The notes beneath the pieces were generated by a model. That model saw only the letters and a program-made list of their open reading frames with translations, had not been told where the DNA came from and did no database searches. A stretch of 64,000 bases of DNA from AA29 sp041481445 (lineage in GTDB: Bacteria > Acidobacteriota > Vicinamibacteria > Fen-336): assembly GCA_041481445.1 (NCBI GenBank), contig JBGPBV010000017.1, positions 1-64,000 of the forward strand, given 5' to 3'. Position 1 is the first letter of the stretch, and the number at the start of each line of letters is the position of its first letter. Both the position numbers and the translations under genes were made by a program. Positions 17,930 to 27,028 of the stretch are shown here, in pieces.

Positions 17930-18787
17930 ATGCCGACCCTCGCCTCGCTGCATCCGATCATCGTCCACTTCGCGATCGCGCTCCTCATCGCGGGCGCGGT
18001 CCTCCGGTGGCTGTCGCTCACCGGGCGGGTGTCGTTCGCCTCGCCCGCCGCGGCCTCCCTGCTCCTCGTGGGCACGATGGCCGCCTACTTCGCCGTGCAG
18101 TCGGGAACGGCCGCGCACGGCCCGGTGGAGCGCATCCCGGGCGCGGCACCCGCGGTGCAGGACCACGAGCGGTGGGGCGAGCGCGCCCAGAACGTCTTCT
18201 TCGTGGTCGCCGTGGCCGAGCTGGCCGCGCTGGTGCTCGCCCGGCGCGGAAAGGCCCGCCTGGCGCTGATCTCGTCCGCGATCCTCTGCGTGCCCGCCGC
18301 CCTCTGCCTGTTCGAGGCGGCCGAGCACGGCGGGACGCTCGTGTACTCCTACGCGGGGGGCGTCGGGATCCGCACCGGCGATCCCGCGGACGTCGGCCGC
18401 CTGCTGGTGGCGGCCGCGTACAACCAGGCCCAGGTGGACCGCAAGGGGGGCCGGCCCGCCGACGCCGCCGCCATCATCACGGTCGCCGCCGGTCGCTTCC
18501 CGGGCGATCCCGGCGTGCAGCTCATGGCCGCGGAGTCGGCCCTCCTCGACAAGAAGGACTCCGCCGCCGCCCTCGACATCCTGGGGCACACGGTGGTGCC
18601 GCAGCAGGATGCGCGGCTTCGCGTGCGCCAAGGCCTCCTGACCGCGGACGCCCTGGAGGCGGCCGGACGCGCCGACGCCGCCCGGGCCACCCTGCAGCAG
18701 CTCGCGGCCGCCTTCCCCGACAACCCGCGCGTGAAGCAACGCCTGGCCGGATCGCCACCGCCGCCGGGATCGCCGCCGCCTCGCTGA
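17930..18787 (+). CDS. DUF2231-like membrane protein with TPR-like tail
   Basis: A 285-aa protein. Residues 1-145 form four hydrophobic segments beginning LHPIIVHFAIALLIAG, the typical start of the DUF2231 membrane domain. The conserved His residues sit in the first helix and again near ERWGERAQNVFFVV. The C-terminal half (about 165-270) is soluble and helical, with TPR-like A/L periodicity (AAAIITVAAGRFPGDPGVQLMAAE). The function of DUF2231 is unknown; some members accompany haem or redox proteins. It follows the rng-linked gene by 24 nt and converges on the DUF4388 gene. Confidence 0.75.
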   Translation: MPTLASLHPIIVHFAIALLIAGAVLRWLSLTGRVSFASPAAASLLLVGTMAAYFAVQSGTAAHGPVERIPGAAPAVQDHERWGERAQNVFFVVAVAELAALVLARRGKARLALISSAILCVPAALCLFEAAEHGGTLVYSYAGGVGIRTGDPADVGRLLVAAAYNQAQVDRKGGRPADAAAIITVAAGRFPGDPGVQLMAAESALLDKKDSAAALDILGHTVVPQQDARLRVRQGLLTADALEAAGRADAARATLQQLAAAFPDNPRVKQRLAGSPPPPGSPPPR

Positions 18788-18811
18788 GCCGCACCGCCGG
18801 CCTCGCTCCGT

Positions 18812-19972
18812 TCACCCCCGGCTGAGCGCGCCGTCGCCCGGGTCCGCCGCCCGCTGGAGCTGACGCTCCTTGAGCGCGAGCAGGCCGTCGTGGATGATCG
18901 CCGCCTTCTTCTCCCCGAGCACCTCGCGCGCCAGCTCGGACTCGATGGCGAGCAGGCGGTCCAGCCCGGCGAGGTAGCGGGCGATCTCCCCGTGCAGGAT
19001 GTTGCGGCGGAGGGCGAAGGAGTCGAGCTCCCCGGCCGCGTCGACGGACACGGCCTCGAACAGGCTCGGCTCCTCGCCCAGGGCCCGCGAGAACGCGCGC
19101 TCGAAGAAGTCGGGCGCCTTCTCCCGCAGCTCGTAGCTCACCAGCTCGAACACGAACCGGTGCAGCTCGTTGAACCCTTCGATCTCGCGGCCGACGGTGG
19201 CGCCCCGCATCCGCTCCGCGTGGGGCTCCGTCTTGTCGCGCCGGGCGGGGTCCACGTCCTCGGGCACGCGGTCGAGCACGCCCGCCGCCCACAGGCCCCA
19301 AACCGCCCGGCAGGCCCGGAAGTCGGCCTGCCGCGTGGCCGCGCAGATCTCCTCGAGGCTCATCGTCCCGTCGAGGGTGGCGATGAGGTCCATCTCGTCC
19401 TTCTGGAGGCTGAGGGCGCCCATCGTGCTCGCGGAATCCGCGGCCAGGCGATATTGCTGGGAAAGCCCGCCCACGCCGCGGCGGATGCGCGTCCAGCGCT
19501 CGATGCGGCGGACGCCCTCCAGGATCAGGTTCCCCGTCGACATGCGGAGGACGATGACCTCGCGCGAGGGCAGGTCGCCCTCCTCGAACACGAAGCTTCC
19601 GTCCTCCCAGAGGAACACGCTGTAGATGATCTCCTGGACCTGGCGGGTGACCCCCTCCACCAGGTCCTTCGATCGGATGGCCCCGCTCTCCACGAACAGC
19701 GTCCCCTGCCGCTTGCCCGCCTTGATCGCGCGCACGGAGTCCTCGAGGGCGCGGTAGGAGATCTTCCCGTCGCGGAGGAGCATCTCGCCGAGCCGGTCGT
19801 CGGGGTCGGTCGAGGTCGCGAAGATCAGCCGGCCGTCGCTGAGGTAGAGGGTCTTGACCGCCTTGCCGCGCGAGAGGCGCAGCGGTCCCGTCTTCTTCTC
19901 GCGCAGGAGGGGACGGAGCACGGCCGGGAGCCCCTGCTCCTCGAGCAGCCCGCGCGCCACCAGCCCGTTCAC
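18812..19972 (-). CDS. DUF4388 (PATAN-type) protein
   Basis: A 386-aa cytoplasmic protein. A DUF4388 domain spans about residues 12-150, marked by KKTGPLRLSRG, KTLYLSDGRLIFATS and DRLGEMLLRDGKIS. It is followed by a helical region with an LDGTMSLEEICAAT winged-helix-like segment. DUF4388 proteins of Acidobacteriota, Myxococcota and Deinococcota are linked to gliding and two-component signalling. The GTG start overlaps the stop of the alkyltransferase-like gene (GTGA), so the two are translated together. No link between their functions is known to me. Confidence 0.85.
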   Translation of the reverse strand: MNGLVARGLLEEQGLPAVLRPLLREKKTGPLRLSRGKAVKTLYLSDGRLIFATSTDPDDRLGEMLLRDGKISYRALEDSVRAIKAGKRQGTLFVESGAIRSKDLVEGVTRQVQEIIYSVFLWEDGSFVFEEGDLPSREVIVLRMSTGNLILEGVRRIERWTRIRRGVGGLSQQYRLAADSASTMGALSLQKDEMDLIATLDGTMSLEEICAATRQADFRACRAVWGLWAAGVLDRVPEDVDPARRDKTEPHAERMRGATVGREIEGFNELHRFVFELVSYELREKAPDFFERAFSRALGEEPSLFEAVSVDAAGELDSFALRRNILHGEIARYLAGLDRLLAIESELAREVLGEKKAAIIHDGLLALKERQLQRAADPGDGALSRG

Positions 19973-20274
19973 GAGAGCAGGCCGTGGCGCCGCAGGTCCA
20001 CGTGCCCGGCGCGGAAGGCCACCCCTTCCGCCCGCAAGCGGCGCCGCTGCCGGAAGGAACCGTCCCCCGCGCGCGGCGGGATGCGCCCGCCCGCCCCGAC
20101 CACGCGATGCCAGGGCACGGCGCGCTCCCGCGCGGGATCGAGGGCGCGCAGCGCCCAGCCGACCGCGCGCGCCCCCCGGGGCACGCCGACCAGGCGCGCC
20201 ACCTGGCCGTAGGTGGCGACACGGCCGCGCGGGATCGCGCGCACCGCCGCGTACACGCGCTCGAAGAACAGCAT
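19969..20274 (-). CDS. Alkyltransferase-like protein (MGMT-related DNA-binding)
   Basis: A 101-aa protein with the MGMT DNA-binding domain (IPRGRVATYGQVA, RAVGWALR). The active-site PCHR motif is PWHR here (Trp55 replaces Cys). This substitution defines alkyltransferase-like proteins, which bind O6-alkylguanine and recruit nucleotide excision repair but do not dealkylate. A GTG 21 nt upstream is possible, but the ATG at 20274 gives the standard MLFFERVYAAV start. Two excision-repair genes, mfd and uvrA, are in the same window, which fits this role. Confidence 0.92.
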   Translation of the reverse strand: MLFFERVYAAVRAIPRGRVATYGQVARLVGVPRGARAVGWALRALDPARERAVPWHRVVGAGGRIPPRAGDGSFRQRRRLRAEGVAFRAGHVDLRRHGLLS

Positions 20275-20336
20275 GGCCGCGGGCGATCCTAGCACGCGGG
20301 CCCGCGGCTCCGCGGCGCGCCGGTGCCGTCCGGCTC

Positions 20337-21542
20337 TCAGCCCTGCGGAGAGGGCGACGGAGAGGGGGAGGGCGTGGCGGAAGGCGTCTCACGCCCGGGC
20401 ACGGGGGGGGCCACGATGTGCTCGGGCCGGGCCTGAGGCGTGGTGCTGATCTCGGAAGGATCGATGCCGGACAGGCCGGGTACGGCGGCGGGGACGGCCG
20501 CCGGGGGCGGAGCGGGCGCTCCGGGCGGTGGCTCGAGGCCGGCTCCGCTGAGGGTGGACGTCGGGACGTTGGGGACGGTGAGCGACACCTCGCTCACCAT
20601 CGACCGCGTCGTCTTCTCGGAGGCCTTGCGCAGCCCCTCGATGTACTCCTCGTACACGCTGGCCATCCGCTGCTGGCTGAGCTTCTTGGTGATGTCGTCC
20701 TTGACCTGCTCGAAGGGGATGACGCTGGCCTCCTCCTTCGAGACCACGCGCACGATCCGATACCCCTTGTCGGTCTGGATGGGCTCGGACACGCCGCCCG
20801 GCGGCAGGGCCCCCACCACCTTGGCCAGCTCCGGGTTCATGTCGCCCGCCGCCACCTGGCCGAGGTCGCCCCCGTTGGCGCGGCTCGCGGCGGTGGAGAG
20901 GACGCGGGCCAAGGCCGAGAAGTCCTCCCCGCCCTTGGTCCGGCGCACGACCTCCTGGGCCTGGGCCTCATCCGCCACCACGATCTCCTGGAGGTGCACG
21001 GAGGCGGCCTTGCCGTAGTCCGCCTTGTTCTTCTCGTACTCCACGCGCGCCTCCGCCGCCGTGACCGCGACCTTGGGCTCCAGCTCCCGCGAGAGGACCT
21101 GCCGGCGCAGCACCGAGCGCTCGATGTTGCGCTTGAGGTCGTCCAGGCTCATGCCCTCGCGGCGGAGCTGGCGCCGCATCTCGCCGTCGTCGGGGATGTT
21201 GTTGTCCTTCTTGATGCCCTCGATGATGTCCTGGACGTACTCCGGGCGCAGGTGGATGCCGAGGTCGGCCGCCCGCTGCACGATCAGGAGGTCGTCGATG
21301 GCCTCCTGGAGGATGCGCTGGTTGTTCTGGCGCAGGTAGGACTCCACCTGCTCGGCCGGGATGTGCGCGGCCTGCACGGCCGCGAGCTGGCGCGCCTCGA
21401 ACTCGGACTGGGTGACGATGTCGCCGTTCACCTTGGCCACCAGGCGCTCCACGATCTCCGCGCGCGACGAGGCGGAGACGACGAGGGCGGCGGCCAGGAC
21501 GAGGGCGGCGCTAGGACGGACGAGAAACGTTGACGGCTTCAT
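20337..21542 (-). CDS. Periplasmic peptidyl-prolyl isomerase, SurA-like
   Basis: A 401-aa exported chaperone for outer-membrane protein assembly. It has a signal peptide (about 1-28), a SurA N-terminal domain (IVERLVAKVNGDIVTQSEFE) and a single parvulin domain at about 175-285 (SVHLQEIVV, GGDLGQVAAGDM, GYRIVRVVS). The C-terminus is a proline-rich tail ending in SPSPSPSPQG. E. coli SurA has two parvulin domains; this form has one. It overlaps the upstream lipoprotein PPIase gene by 32 nt. Confidence 0.9.
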   Translation of the reverse strand: MKPSTFLVRPSAALVLAAALVVSASSRAEIVERLVAKVNGDIVTQSEFEARQLAAVQAAHIPAEQVESYLRQNNQRILQEAIDDLLIVQRAADLGIHLRPEYVQDIIEGIKKDNNIPDDGEMRRQLRREGMSLDDLKRNIERSVLRRQVLSRELEPKVAVTAAEARVEYEKNKADYGKAASVHLQEIVVADEAQAQEVVRRTKGGEDFSALARVLSTAASRANGGDLGQVAAGDMNPELAKVVGALPPGGVSEPIQTDKGYRIVRVVSKEEASVIPFEQVKDDITKKLSQQRMASVYEEYIEGLRKASEKTTRSMVSEVSLTVPNVPTSTLSGAGLEPPPGAPAPPPAAVPAAVPGLSGIDPSEISTTPQARPEHIVAPPVPGRETPSATPSPSPSPSPQG

Positions 21543-22359
21543 GATTCACCTTGGCCCGGGCCAGGAGGCTCCGGACGAACTCGCGGACGCCGGTATCCGA
21601 CTTGCGGCGGAGGAGCTCCGGACGCGCCGCCTCCCGGCACTCCGGAAGACCGGCCGCGCGCGCGGGCACGCGCTCCTCCACCCTCAGCACGTGGTAGCCG
21701 AGGGGACTCTGCACCACGTCGCTCGTGTCCCCGGTGGCGAGGCCGAAGGCCACCGGCTCGAGCTCCGCCGGGAGCTCCCCCCGCGCAAAGAGCCCCATCA
21801 TCCCGCCCGTGCTCGCCTCCGGGGCCCGGGAGCGGGTCTGGGCGAGGACGGCGAAGCTCTTGGGGTCCTTCCTCACGCGGCGCACGACGTCCCGCGCCTC
21901 GTTCGGAGTGGGGACGAGGATCTGGCGCAGGCGGATCCGCTCCGGGGTGTCGAAGTCGCGCGCATGCTCGCCGCAGTAGGCGTCGACCTCCCCGTCGGTG
22001 AGGCTCACCCGGGACAGCACGGCGTCGGACAGGAGGCGATGGACGGACTCGCTCTCCTTCTCGTCGCTGTCGCCCGCCCGGGCCATCCCGCGTTCGCGCG
22101 CCTCCAGCACGAGCACCCGCTCCTCCAGGAACGGCTCCAGGAGGGCCTGCCTCACCTCGGGGGTCAGCGCGGTCCCGCCCCCGCGGGCCTGCACGGCGGC
22201 CAGGTACCGCTCGAAATCGCTCTGGCGGACCTCCTGGTCGCCGAGGGCCAGGAGCACGGGGTCGGTCCCCGTACCCAGGCCGGGGACGGCCCGGCAGCCC
22301 GCGGCCAGGGCGACGAGAAAGAGGAGGCTCTTCGACGAGAGCAGGACCGTGGACGCCAA
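21511..22359 (-). CDS. Parvulin-type peptidyl-prolyl isomerase lipoprotein
   Basis: A 282-aa protein with a lipoprotein signal ending in LVALAAGC, so Cys22 would be the lipidated residue. A SurA_N-like helix region and a parvulin domain follow at about 140-235 (IRLRQILVPT, GGMMGLFARGELP, GYHVLRVEERV). No ATG or GTG fits. The TTG at 22359, 7 nt after the mfd stop, gives a complete signal peptide, but its ribosome site is poor. The 3' end overlaps the surA-like gene by 32 nt. It resembles PrsA-type foldases in plan. Confidence 0.85.
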   Translation of the reverse strand: MASTVLLSSKSLLFLVALAAGCRAVPGLGTGTDPVLLALGDQEVRQSDFERYLAAVQARGGGTALTPEVRQALLEPFLEERVLVLEARERGMARAGDSDEKESESVHRLLSDAVLSRVSLTDGEVDAYCGEHARDFDTPERIRLRQILVPTPNEARDVVRRVRKDPKSFAVLAQTRSRAPEASTGGMMGLFARGELPAELEPVAFGLATGDTSDVVQSPLGYHVLRVEERVPARAAGLPECREAARPELLRRKSDTGVREFVRSLLARAKVNHEAVNVSRPS

Positions 22360-22366
22360 GAGGCGA

Positions 22367-25300
22367 TTATAAACCCGCGGCGGGGGCGCGTTCGAGGACG
22401 GCCTCCAGCGCCTCCAGGACCGCGGCCAGGGAAGGCATCGCCGTCTCTCCGGGCGGAAGGGGGGCGCGCAGGACGCCCGCCGGGGAGAGACTGGCGCCCG
22501 GCCAGACCCGGACGGCTCTGGCCAGGGCCGGCCCCGCGAGCGGAGTGTCCTCCGCGAGCCGGAGATGGAGCGCGCCAGTCCCCAGGTCGGCCTGGACGAT
22601 CCCCAGCGCCTCCGCGCGCAGGCGCAGGGCGGCGTAGCCGAGCAGCCCCTCGACCTCGGGCGGGAAGGGCCCGTAGCGGTCGCGGATCTCTTCGGCCAGC
22701 CGGGCCACCTCGGCCGCGTCGCGGACCTGGCTGACCCGCTTGTAGAGGGCCATGCGCTGGTGGACCTCCGGAACGTAGTCCTCGGGCACGCGCAGGTCCA
22801 CGCGGAGGTTGAGGACGGTGCGCGGAGAGTCGCGGACAGGCTGTCCCTTCAGCTCGAGGATCGTCTGCTCGAGGAGCTTCACGTAGAGGTCGAGGCCGAC
22901 CGCCTCGATGTGCCCGCTCTGCTCGCCCCCGAGCAGGTTGCCCGCCCCCCGCAGCTCCAGGTCGAGGGCGGCCACCCGGAAGCCCGCCCCCAGCTCCGAG
23001 AACTCGCGCATGGCGGCCAGGCGCTTGCGCGCGATCTCGCTGAGCACGGTGTCCGGCGGCACCATGAGGTAGGCGGAGGCACGGCGCTCGGAGCGGCCGA
23101 CGCGGCCGCGGAGCTGGTAGAGCTGGGCCAGGCCGTAGCGGTCGGCGCGGTTGATGATCATGGTGTTCGCGCGCGGGATGTCCAGGCCGTTCTCGATGAT
23201 GGTGGTGGCCACCAGCACGTCCGCCCGCCCCTCCACGAAGGCGAGCATGGCCTTCTCGAGCTCGCTCTCCGGCATCTGGCCGTGGGCCACCGCTACCCGC
23301 GCCTCCGGCACCAGCTTCTGGATCAGGTTTGCCAGCGAGTAGATGGACTCCACGCGGTTGTGGACGACGTAGACCTGCCCGTCGCGGGCCAGCTCCTGGC
23401 GGATGGCGGTGGTCATGACGTCGGTCGAGAACTTCACGATCGAGGTCTGGATGGCCAGGCGGTCCTTGGGCGGGGTCTCGATCACCGACATGTCGCGGAT
23501 CCCGGCCAGGCCCATCTGCAGGGTGCGCGGGATGGGCGTCGCGGACAGGGTCAGGCAGTCCACGATCGTCCGCAGGTGCTTGAGCTTCTCCTTGGCCGCC
23601 ACCCCGAAGCGCTGCTCCTCGTCGATCACGAGCAGGCCGAGGTCACGGAAGCGCACGTCCTTGCTCAGCAGGCGGTGCGTCCCGATCAGCACGTCGACCT
23701 TGCCCGCGGCGGTGTCCTCGAGGACGGCCTTGATCTCCCGCGGGCTGCGGAAGCGCGACACCATCTCCACGCGCACGGGGAAGGGCGCGAAGCGCTTGCG
23801 GAACGTCTTCCAGTGCTGGAAGGCGAGGATGGTGGTGGGGGCGAGCACCGCCACCTGCTTGGCGTCGAGCACGGCCCGCATGGCCGCGCGCATGGCGACC
23901 TCGGTCTTGCCGTAGCCCACGTCCCCGCAGATCAGCCGGTCCATGGGCGACTCGTGCGACATGTCGCCCATCACGTCCACGATGGCCGCCGCCTGGTCCG
24001 TCGTCTCCTCGTACTCGAAGCTCTCCTCGAACTCCCGCTGCCAGGGGCCCTCCCCGGTGAAGGCGTGGCCGGGGCGGGCCTTGCGCTCGGCGTAGAGGCG
24101 GAGGAGCTCGGCCGCCATCTCGCGCATGGCCTTCTTGACCCGGCGCTTGGTCTTCTCCCAGCTCCCGCTCCCCAGCTTGTCGGTGACCGGGCGCGCCCCT
24201 TCCGCGCTGGCGTACTTCTGCACGCGGTCGAAGCTCTCGACCGGGACCTTGAGCTTGTCCCCGCCCTGGTAGACGAGGACCATGAACTCGCGGCGGATCC
24301 CCGGCTCCGACCAGGTCCCGCCCACTTCGATCGTCTCCAGGCCCTCGAAGCGGCCGATGCCGTGGTCCTGGTGCACCACGAGGTCGCCCACCTTGAGGTC
24401 GCGGAAGTCGGAGAGGAAGGTGCGGGCGCCGCGGCCGCGGCGGCGGTGGAGGTGCACCTCCTCCGGGAAGACGTCGCCGTCGGCGAGAACGCGCAGCGGC
24501 ACCTCGGGCAGCTCGAAGCCGGTGCCGAGCACGCCCAGGCGGACTTCGATCGGCGTGCCTTCGCCCAGGGCGATCCCGTCCTCCCGCAGCACGTCCTTGA
24601 GCCGCTCGGCGCGCCCGGGCGTGCCCAGGAACAGCACGGTCCGGCCCGTGCTCGACCGCAGGTCGGCGGCCAGCGCGCGCAGGTCTCCGGCGTAGCGGCG
24701 CGGAGGACGCGAGGGGACGTGCAGCCCGCGGGCCTCGAGGTCCACCTCGCGCACGTGGACGGCGGGGGCGAGGGCGATCCTCTCCTCGAGGGCGGCGGCG
24801 GGGACGAGCGCCTCCTCCACCGCGAGGGCGAGCCGGTCCTCGCGGCGGGCACGCTCCTCTTGCGCGCGCTCGAGGAACGCGTCCGCCTCCGCCGCCACCG
24901 CCTCCGGGTCCAGCACCGCCACCGCCCACCCCGGGAGCACGTCCCAGGGCGGCACCGTCGCCCCCGGCACCAGGGGGATCAGGTCGGGCAGCTCCTCTCC
25001 GGCCAGGCCGCGGTCGAGGCGCTCGAGAAACCCGGGCAGCTCGCTCAGGCCCGCGAAGCGCTCGGGCAGGAGCCGGCGCAGGGCGTCGAGGACGGAGCGC
25101 GGGGCGAAGGCGTCGGAGAGCGGGAGCACCTCCAGGCGATCGAGGGTGCCGGTGGTACGCTGGGTCTCGGGGTCGAACGTGCGCAGGCTCTCGACGGTGT
25201 CGCCCAGGAACTCGATGCGCACGGGTGTGTCGCGATCGGGGGGGAACACGTCCAGGATGCCCCCGCGCCGGGCGGCCTGGCCGGGGGCGGAGACGGGGTC

Positions 25301-25837
25301 CTCGCGGCGGTAGCCGCCTTCGTCGAGGGCCTCGAGCAGCATCTCGGGCGTGAGCTCCTCGCCCGTCTCGATCGAGATCACCCGCGTCTCGAACAGCGGC
25401 GGGGCCAGGATGGGCCGCAGGAGGCCGGCAGGCGAGGCGACCAGCACGCCCAGGCGGCCGCGCCGCGCGGCATGCACGGCCGCGGCCCGGCGGAGCGAGG
25501 CCTCGGGATGGCGGGGGAGGCCGCGGAAGGGGGCAGGCCCGGGCGCGGGCAGCGCGAGCACGGCGCCGGTCACGCCCGCTTCCTGGGCCAGCGTCCTCAG
25601 GTCCTCCGTCGCCCGCTCCACCAGCCGCTCGGCGCTCACGACCACGAGGAGGGGAGGACCCGCCACCAGCAACGGGACGAGCAGCCGCGGGGGCCCGCTC
25701 AGGCCGTGGAGGGAGACGAGCCCTTCCGCGGCGAGGAGGCGCCGCGCCTCCACGACGGGCGGATGGCCGGACAGGGTCTCGAGCCAGGCCGCGGTGGAGG
25801 TGGGCGCCGAAGGGCCGGGGGCGCTGGGCGCGCTCAC
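22367..25837 (-). CDS. mfd: Transcription-repair coupling factor
   Basis: A DNA translocase (1156 aa) that removes RNA polymerase stalled at lesions and recruits UvrA. In order it has a UvrB-like N-terminal region, the RNA-polymerase interaction domain (VVHQDHGIGRFEGLE), and a helicase core with GDVGYGKTEVAM (Walker A) and the DEEQRFGV box. It also has ATTIIENGLDIP, the LYQLRGRVGRS motif VI region, and a C-terminal TRCF domain. Length matches E. coli Mfd. The GTG start at 25837 overlaps the rfaE2 stop (GTGA); a much longer frame upstream is only read-through. Confidence 0.97.
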   Translation of the reverse strand: MSAPSAPGPSAPTSTAAWLETLSGHPPVVEARRLLAAEGLVSLHGLSGPPRLLVPLLVAGPPLLVVVSAERLVERATEDLRTLAQEAGVTGAVLALPAPGPAPFRGLPRHPEASLRRAAAVHAARRGRLGVLVASPAGLLRPILAPPLFETRVISIETGEELTPEMLLEALDEGGYRREDPVSAPGQAARRGGILDVFPPDRDTPVRIEFLGDTVESLRTFDPETQRTTGTLDRLEVLPLSDAFAPRSVLDALRRLLPERFAGLSELPGFLERLDRGLAGEELPDLIPLVPGATVPPWDVLPGWAVAVLDPEAVAAEADAFLERAQEERARREDRLALAVEEALVPAAALEERIALAPAVHVREVDLEARGLHVPSRPPRRYAGDLRALAADLRSSTGRTVLFLGTPGRAERLKDVLREDGIALGEGTPIEVRLGVLGTGFELPEVPLRVLADGDVFPEEVHLHRRRGRGARTFLSDFRDLKVGDLVVHQDHGIGRFEGLETIEVGGTWSEPGIRREFMVLVYQGGDKLKVPVESFDRVQKYASAEGARPVTDKLGSGSWEKTKRRVKKAMREMAAELLRLYAERKARPGHAFTGEGPWQREFEESFEYEETTDQAAAIVDVMGDMSHESPMDRLICGDVGYGKTEVAMRAAMRAVLDAKQVAVLAPTTILAFQHWKTFRKRFAPFPVRVEMVSRFRSPREIKAVLEDTAAGKVDVLIGTHRLLSKDVRFRDLGLLVIDEEQRFGVAAKEKLKHLRTIVDCLTLSATPIPRTLQMGLAGIRDMSVIETPPKDRLAIQTSIVKFSTDVMTTAIRQELARDGQVYVVHNRVESIYSLANLIQKLVPEARVAVAHGQMPESELEKAMLAFVEGRADVLVATTIIENGLDIPRANTMIINRADRYGLAQLYQLRGRVGRSERRASAYLMVPPDTVLSEIARKRLAAMREFSELGAGFRVAALDLELRGAGNLLGGEQSGHIEAVGLDLYVKLLEQTILELKGQPVRDSPRTVLNLRVDLRVPEDYVPEVHQRMALYKRVSQVRDAAEVARLAEEIRDRYGPFPPEVEGLLGYAALRLRAEALGIVQADLGTGALHLRLAEDTPLAGPALARAVRVWPGASLSPAGVLRAPLPPGETAMPSLAAVLEALEAVLERAPAAGL

Positions 25838-26298
25838 GAGCCGAGGATGCGGGAGACCATCGACGTCGTCGAGCGCCCGGGCACGAGCTCGACGCGCACC
25901 ACGCGGCCGCCCGCGCCCTCGACTTCCTCCCGGCCGATGATCTCGTCCAGGGCCCAGTCCGCCCCCTTGACGAGGACGTCGGGACGAACGGCCGCGATGA
26001 TCGATCGCGGCGTCTCCTCGTCGTAGAGGACCACGCGGTCCACCGGCTCCAGCGCGGCCAGGGTCTCCGCCCGCTCCCCCTCCGGGACGAGCGGCCGGCC
26101 CGGCCCCTTCAACGCCCGCACCGAACGGTCGGTATTGAGGCCGACGACGAGCACGTCGCCCAGGGCCCGCGCCGCCTCGAACAGCGCCACGTGGCCCGGA
26201 TGGAGGAGGTCGAAGCAGCCGTTCGTGAACACGACCGAGCGGCCCGCGTCCTTCCAGGCCCGCCGCTCCTCGATCAGCTCGGCCAGCGTCCTCACCAT
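25834..26298 (-). CDS. rfaE2: D-glycero-beta-D-manno-heptose 1-phosphate adenylyltransferase
   Basis: Makes ADP-heptose for the LPS inner core. The 154-aa protein is the stand-alone cytidylyltransferase-type domain of HldE, with FTNGCFDLLHPGHV (HxGH nucleotide site), VVGLNTDRSV and VKGADW. The RfaE1 kinase domain is not fused and not in the window. It is the first gene of rfaE2-mfd-PPIase-surA on the minus strand and has a GGAGGA ribosome site. Confidence 0.94.
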   Translation of the reverse strand: MVRTLAELIEERRAWKDAGRSVVFTNGCFDLLHPGHVALFEAARALGDVLVVGLNTDRSVRALKGPGRPLVPEGERAETLAALEPVDRVVLYDEETPRSIIAAVRPDVLVKGADWALDEIIGREEVEGAGGRVVRVELVPGRSTTSMVSRILGS

Positions 26299-26437
26299 TC
26301 CTCCATTGTGCCTCGACCGCCCGCTTGGTGCCCGCGGAGAGCCGGGGGACAGGAGTGGGAACTGTCACAAGGCGGATGGACCGGCGGCGGGCGCCGTGGC
26401 ACCCTCGATGCGGCGCCACCTCGCCAGGGGAGAGACC

Positions 26438-27007
26438 ATGAGATCGACGATCGCCGCCGTCATGCTCCTCGCCACCATCGCCGCCGCCGACGCGGCCGGC
26501 GCGGGCGACTCGCATGACGCAGGCACCAGCTCCGCCATTCATCGAGAGGGCTTCGTGATCGGGTTCTCCCTCGGGGCCGGCGACCTCGGTCCCGATCCTT
26601 GCCATGACTGCGGAGTGGGCGTGGGCGCGGACTTCCATCTGGGGGCCATGGCCAGCCGCGGGGTGGCCGTCCTGCTGGAGTTCGCGGGAGTCGGGCGCGG
26701 CGACCTCAGCCACGGCATGGTCGGCGTGGCCGCCCAGTGGTGGCCGGCTCCCGCCGGGCGCTTCTGGCTCAAGGGCGGGATCGGGATCGGATCGCTCGAG
26801 CGCGACGGCAACCGTGACTTCCCCGACGACCCGTTCGACCGGAGCCACAACGACTACGTCTACCCGACGCTGTTCGGCAGCGGCGGGGTGGAGGTCGTGC
26901 GGTCGGGCCGCTTCGCGATCGACCTCCAGCTCCGCGGGGCGACCACCCACCAGCGGGACGACTGGAGCCACAGCGTGTCCGTCAACGTGGGCCTGAACTG
27001 GTACTGA
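26438..27007 (+). CDS. Small exported beta-strand-rich protein, probable outer-membrane barrel
   Basis: A 189-aa protein with a cleavable signal (about 1-20, ending AADAAGA). The mature part is built of alternating hydrophobic strands: GFVIGFSLGAGDLG, VAVLLEFAGVG, FWLKGGIGIGSLE and a last strand VSVNVGLNWY with a C-terminal aromatic residue. That is the pattern of small 8-strand outer-membrane barrels. I recognise no specific family. It contains a CHDC pair near residue 55, uncommon in such barrels. The start follows GGGGAGAG. It is alone on the plus strand between two minus-strand operons. Confidence 0.75.
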   Translation: MRSTIAAVMLLATIAAADAAGAGDSHDAGTSSAIHREGFVIGFSLGAGDLGPDPCHDCGVGVGADFHLGAMASRGVAVLLEFAGVGRGDLSHGMVGVAAQWWPAPAGRFWLKGGIGIGSLERDGNRDFPDDPFDRSHNDYVYPTLFGSGGVEVVRSGRFAIDLQLRGATTHQRDDWSHSVSVNVGLNWY

Positions 27008-27028
27008 GTCAGCTCGGCGAGGGTGGCC

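Noticed and set aside
22565..26026. A 1153-aa plus-strand open frame
   Set aside because: It mirrors mfd and rfaE2 and is rich in His, Arg and Gly without motifs; a shadow frame.
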